NCBI GenBank assembly: GCA_021807965.1
Contig: JAKBCI010000050.1
Coordinates: 1-8,739, forward strand
DNA: 8,739 nt
Reading direction: 5' to 3'
From: Actinomycetes bacterium
Lineage (GTDB): Bacteria; Actinomycetota; Acidimicrobiia; Acidimicrobiales; RAAP-2
Shown in pieces: positions 8,401-8,739 of the stretch (position 1 is its first letter; every line of letters begins with the position of its first letter). The position numbers were made by a program, and so were the translations under genes. A model generated the notes under the pieces. That model saw nothing but the letters and a program-made list of their open reading frames with translations, was not told the origin of the DNA and did no database searches.

Positions 8401-8739
8401 CCGCCGTGCTGCTCGCCAACGAGCAGCTTGCTCCCGCGAGCGTAATGACCTCAGTCTGGCTACTGGCCACGCCCGTCGCGCTACAGCTGCTGAACCCGCT
8501 GTTCAAGGTGATGGTCGTCGAACCAGCTGGCAGCGTGAAGCCCGATGGGAAACTGACCGACACGGTGTCGCCGGCGAGCAGCCCCCCACCGTACGTTCTC
8601 GGTGGGCCGACGACGGCGGCTGACGTGGTGAAGTCGACCGTCCAGGGCTGGGTCAAGAGCGCGTCGTACGTGCCCGGGGTCGAGACAGTGTTGACGTTCG
8701 AACCGGAGTGAGAGAAGCTCGGAATGGTCGTTGCCGTAG
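2492..8739 (-). CDS. Giant repeat-containing cell-surface/adhesin-like protein with OmpA-like C-terminus (N-terminus outside the window)
   Basis: The frame is open from the TAA at 2492-2494 to the right edge, so at least 2,081 residues are present and the signal peptide and true start are missing. The first in-window start codon, a TTG at 8656, is not the real start: the 27 codons before it continue the repeat pattern. Residues below are counted from that TTG. Residues 1-1704 are twelve consecutive beta-rich modules. Residues 1705-1744 are a Gly/Thr then Pro linker. Residues 1745-1874 form a beta-rich domain, perhaps ZU5-like (weak call). Residues 1875-1960 form a Big/Ig-like domain with GCSIS...GTC. 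Residues 1965-2054 are an OmpA-like domain. It is very poor in Lys and rich in Thr, Ser, Ala, Gly and Val, with paired cysteines, as expected for an exported stalk. No LPxTG motif or C-terminal membrane helix is present. Role (adhesion, surface layer or cell contact) is inferred; no named family is recognised. Confidence 0.85.
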   Translation of the reverse strand, partial: TATTIPSFSHSGSNVNTVSTPGTYDALLTQPWTVDFTTSAAVVGPPRTYGGGLLAGDTVSVSFPSGFTLPAGSTTITLNSGFSSCSATGVASSQTEVITLAGASCSLASSTAASLTIPGVTNPAAASYTIDVVTSEDPNTVSGTTTTSATVGQAGSRVSGVSFTAQSYAGNATTPWTVDFTPSSAGGLTQGNTITVTMPSAFTLAAPTLVTFGQGFSGCNATNFTPSATTLTITLPLGCALGGGVPGSVVFVVMNPPATAASSLTASQYTIYTSRDPIVVSPTSVSVITGSGNTVGGVTFAPTLDVANQTTTWAVSFQTSSSGALKAGDTITAVFPYAFNLTNPAISNVTGFGGATCTAPSTSASSPTAMGMAVVVTVPANCSVATSSTVSFDVAVTNPPVTDAYFPGQFSASTSEDPTPASPTNVAALVASGSSVSNVTFVGSSLTGNTAATWTVGFTTSAVGAPPAYGGALEPGDTITVDFPSGTGISASPAVTLATGFTGSCTNPMATAAGTVVTITVPGGCSLGANTGATLTLNVTNPPTGTLSGFAVKTSEDPTPVAATSAPSSTSSSGTSVSAVSFRALTYAGNQTTTWTVGFTPSLPASLAGGDTITMTFPTGFILASPTSVEFASGFTGGLACATQSVTPAGETLTVTVPTGCALTGGQHGTVTVLLTNPPVTDLYSAVQFAVETSVDSASPVSPGTVSPLVPSGTAVSNVFTAAFPSQVANQPAAWYVQFTTSSPSVPVPPYGGALEPGDTVTVTFPEGFVLPPGATLVNVVPGSGFTGLGCSSLSSGVVNGQSVVATLPALCSLPAGAAGELSVEVDRNPPATATFAPYVMTVATSEDPGAGAVAIPSSTPSGSGPVTGVTFAGATNYANATENWTVGFTPTNSGSLYNGDTVTITFPSPFQVSPSASVVSLTGFAASCSGVAHASGQTITMTIFGPSTCDLMGASGGSITLSGITNPLAGSYPGSGFTVTTSEDPSPTGSPASNVIIKPTGTIVSDVNYSAGTYAGNQTTNWTVGFVASASGTPPSTGGALRAGDVVTATFPIGDFQIATYPTINFTSGFVGCVPTLGAYDAATGALTVTLPSGCSLGYGIQAGLSVQAINPPVTTTYQPTQFTVVTTEDPTTPVSPLAVHPIVPSGSSVTGASFAASTYLGNQTATWTVQFSASTVGAQPPFGGELVPGDTVTVTFPSTFTALAGPTLKVGNTSCTLVPGDISIAGSQVTLTLPAGCTLATGQQATVTISVVNPPVTEQPGAGAYAVFTSEDPIAASVSAQPLTSSGSVMAGTLVATNTRANQTAPWTFSFATSSTGSLVASDTITAVFPATLVASASPAVTLTGFGGSCVIPASDVMVTSSYNGSPATVVTVTLPANCAYGSPGVAGTGGSIAITLTNPPYPVYAASPYAASGFYLFTSENPGPAHPSSVSTLIRSGTAAQSVAFSALNYGGNQTTTWSASFTTENASPVVGGLQPGDTITVTFPTMTPSPFILGPASAVSLTGFGATCALSSTDVVISGMVVTVTLPAGCSLANGATGSVNVVATNPPVTEQPLASAFSLYTSEEATPVSPSSVDGSATAPLVPGGVSPSSVTFVGYSNSSNTATLWTLGFTSSPTGQLVASDWVKAVFAPGFVIANPTTVTFTTGFVGCTTASASFTSNTLYFTLPAGCSLPASTIASFTVTATNPIIPGQYPATDFSIATSENPTATNPTSVVVVGGISSSTGGGSGPGTGTGTGTGTTTSGTGTTSTPAPPPSGIAPSDLGTPQSTVVGTTATSVLLVSGASIFELTVPASSLPAGTTVSLYPVTTTTSLKSQVPAGGSFIVALAISWQTAGGATPASAVPLTLTVSDPSIVTGDVVYVVTANGLTGVGVATSNDSVTINFSNDPVFVVATASPLVQSALSVAPASAYVGQSVTMTSAGGSGSGAVTFAVTGGTATGCSISASTLTASGAGTCVVVATKAADATYASTSSAPTTFTFKARVVAHPIPAVLTLHFANANRVLTPAMRAALAALAHRLVRGASVTIQGFAFHNAALARARALAARAFLLSRVSVHVTLRVVTSARATFARVITTRQ
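3507..3536 (-). repeat. Five-copy hexanucleotide microsatellite coding the Gly-Thr linker
   Basis: Read on the + strand, three GTGCCG units are followed by GTACCG and GTACCC, five tandem hexamers in all. On the coding strand they encode the Gly-Thr repeat of the linker (protein residues 1708-1717) between the stalk modules and the C-terminal domains. The unit is two codons, so copy-number change by slippage would lengthen or shorten the linker without a frameshift. Confidence 0.85.
3545..8701 (-). repeat. Array of at least 12 diverged protein modules of ~137-152 residues
   Basis: Module limits in order along the protein: 8701-8273, 8272-7862, 7861-7439, 7438-7016, 7015-6599, 6598-6143, 6142-5732, 5731-5294, 5293-4871, 4870-4418, 4417-3968, 3967-3545. 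The consensus runs: VSxVxF, then an Asn a few residues before a conserved Trp in TTxWTVxF, GDTITVTFP, GFxGxC, LPxGCSL, TNPPVT, and TSEDPTPxSP. The Trp and both Cys are present in all twelve; the Asn is missing only in the first visible module. GDT, NPP and TSEDP vary (for example TSRDP, TSENP, TSEEA). The modules are diverged at both protein and DNA level, so the array is old rather than a recent expansion. Residues before 8701 (TATTIPSFSH) look like the tail of another module, so the array probably continues beyond the window. Confidence 0.9.

Noticed and set aside
2492..8739. Direct DNA repeats in the giant gene as a mobile element or CRISPR array
   Set aside because: The similarity follows the protein reading frame, units are about 411-456 bases and strongly diverged, and there are no terminal inverted repeats, transposase or uniform spacers.

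Overview
The window is GC-rich, carries almost no non-coding DNA, and uses GTG and TTG starts freely. With an MMPL transporter, a TetR regulator and a giant Ala/Thr/Ser/Gly-rich secreted-type repeat protein, this suggests a high-GC actinobacterium. The Big-like plus OmpA-like tail of the giant protein resembles surface proteins of Acidimicrobiia-type lineages, but that placement is an inference without any search.

Layout from left to right: (1) the 3' end of an MMPL/RND-type membrane transporter on the + strand, cut by the left edge (to 478). (2) A convergent TetR-family regulator on the - strand (486-1139), separated by only 7 bases, with an operator-like dyad just upstream of its start. (3) A 65-base intergenic stretch (1140-1204) holding that dyad and an AT-rich perfect inverted repeat. 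(4) A FAD-dependent oxidoreductase of the amine oxidase/phytoene desaturase type on the - strand (1205-2437). (5) A strong 13-bp hairpin (2456-2484) between that gene and the next. (6) A giant - strand gene from 2492 through the right edge, of which about 2,080 codons are visible and the N-terminus is missing. No gene-free stretch exceeds 300 bases.

The giant protein dominates the window. It has at least twelve consecutive modules of about 137-152 residues. Each has one conserved Trp near its start and exactly two cysteines at fixed places. They are followed by a Gly/Thr linker, a beta-rich domain, a Big/Ig-like domain with its own cysteine pair, and a degenerate OmpA-like C-terminus. The best reading is a long extracellular stalk or adhesin held to the envelope at its C-terminal end.

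The TetR gene and the MMPL gene may form a regulator/exporter pair. The oxidoreductase follows the giant gene on the same strand, but the hairpin between them suggests they are not simply one operon. No mobile element, CRISPR array, tRNA or rRNA was seen.
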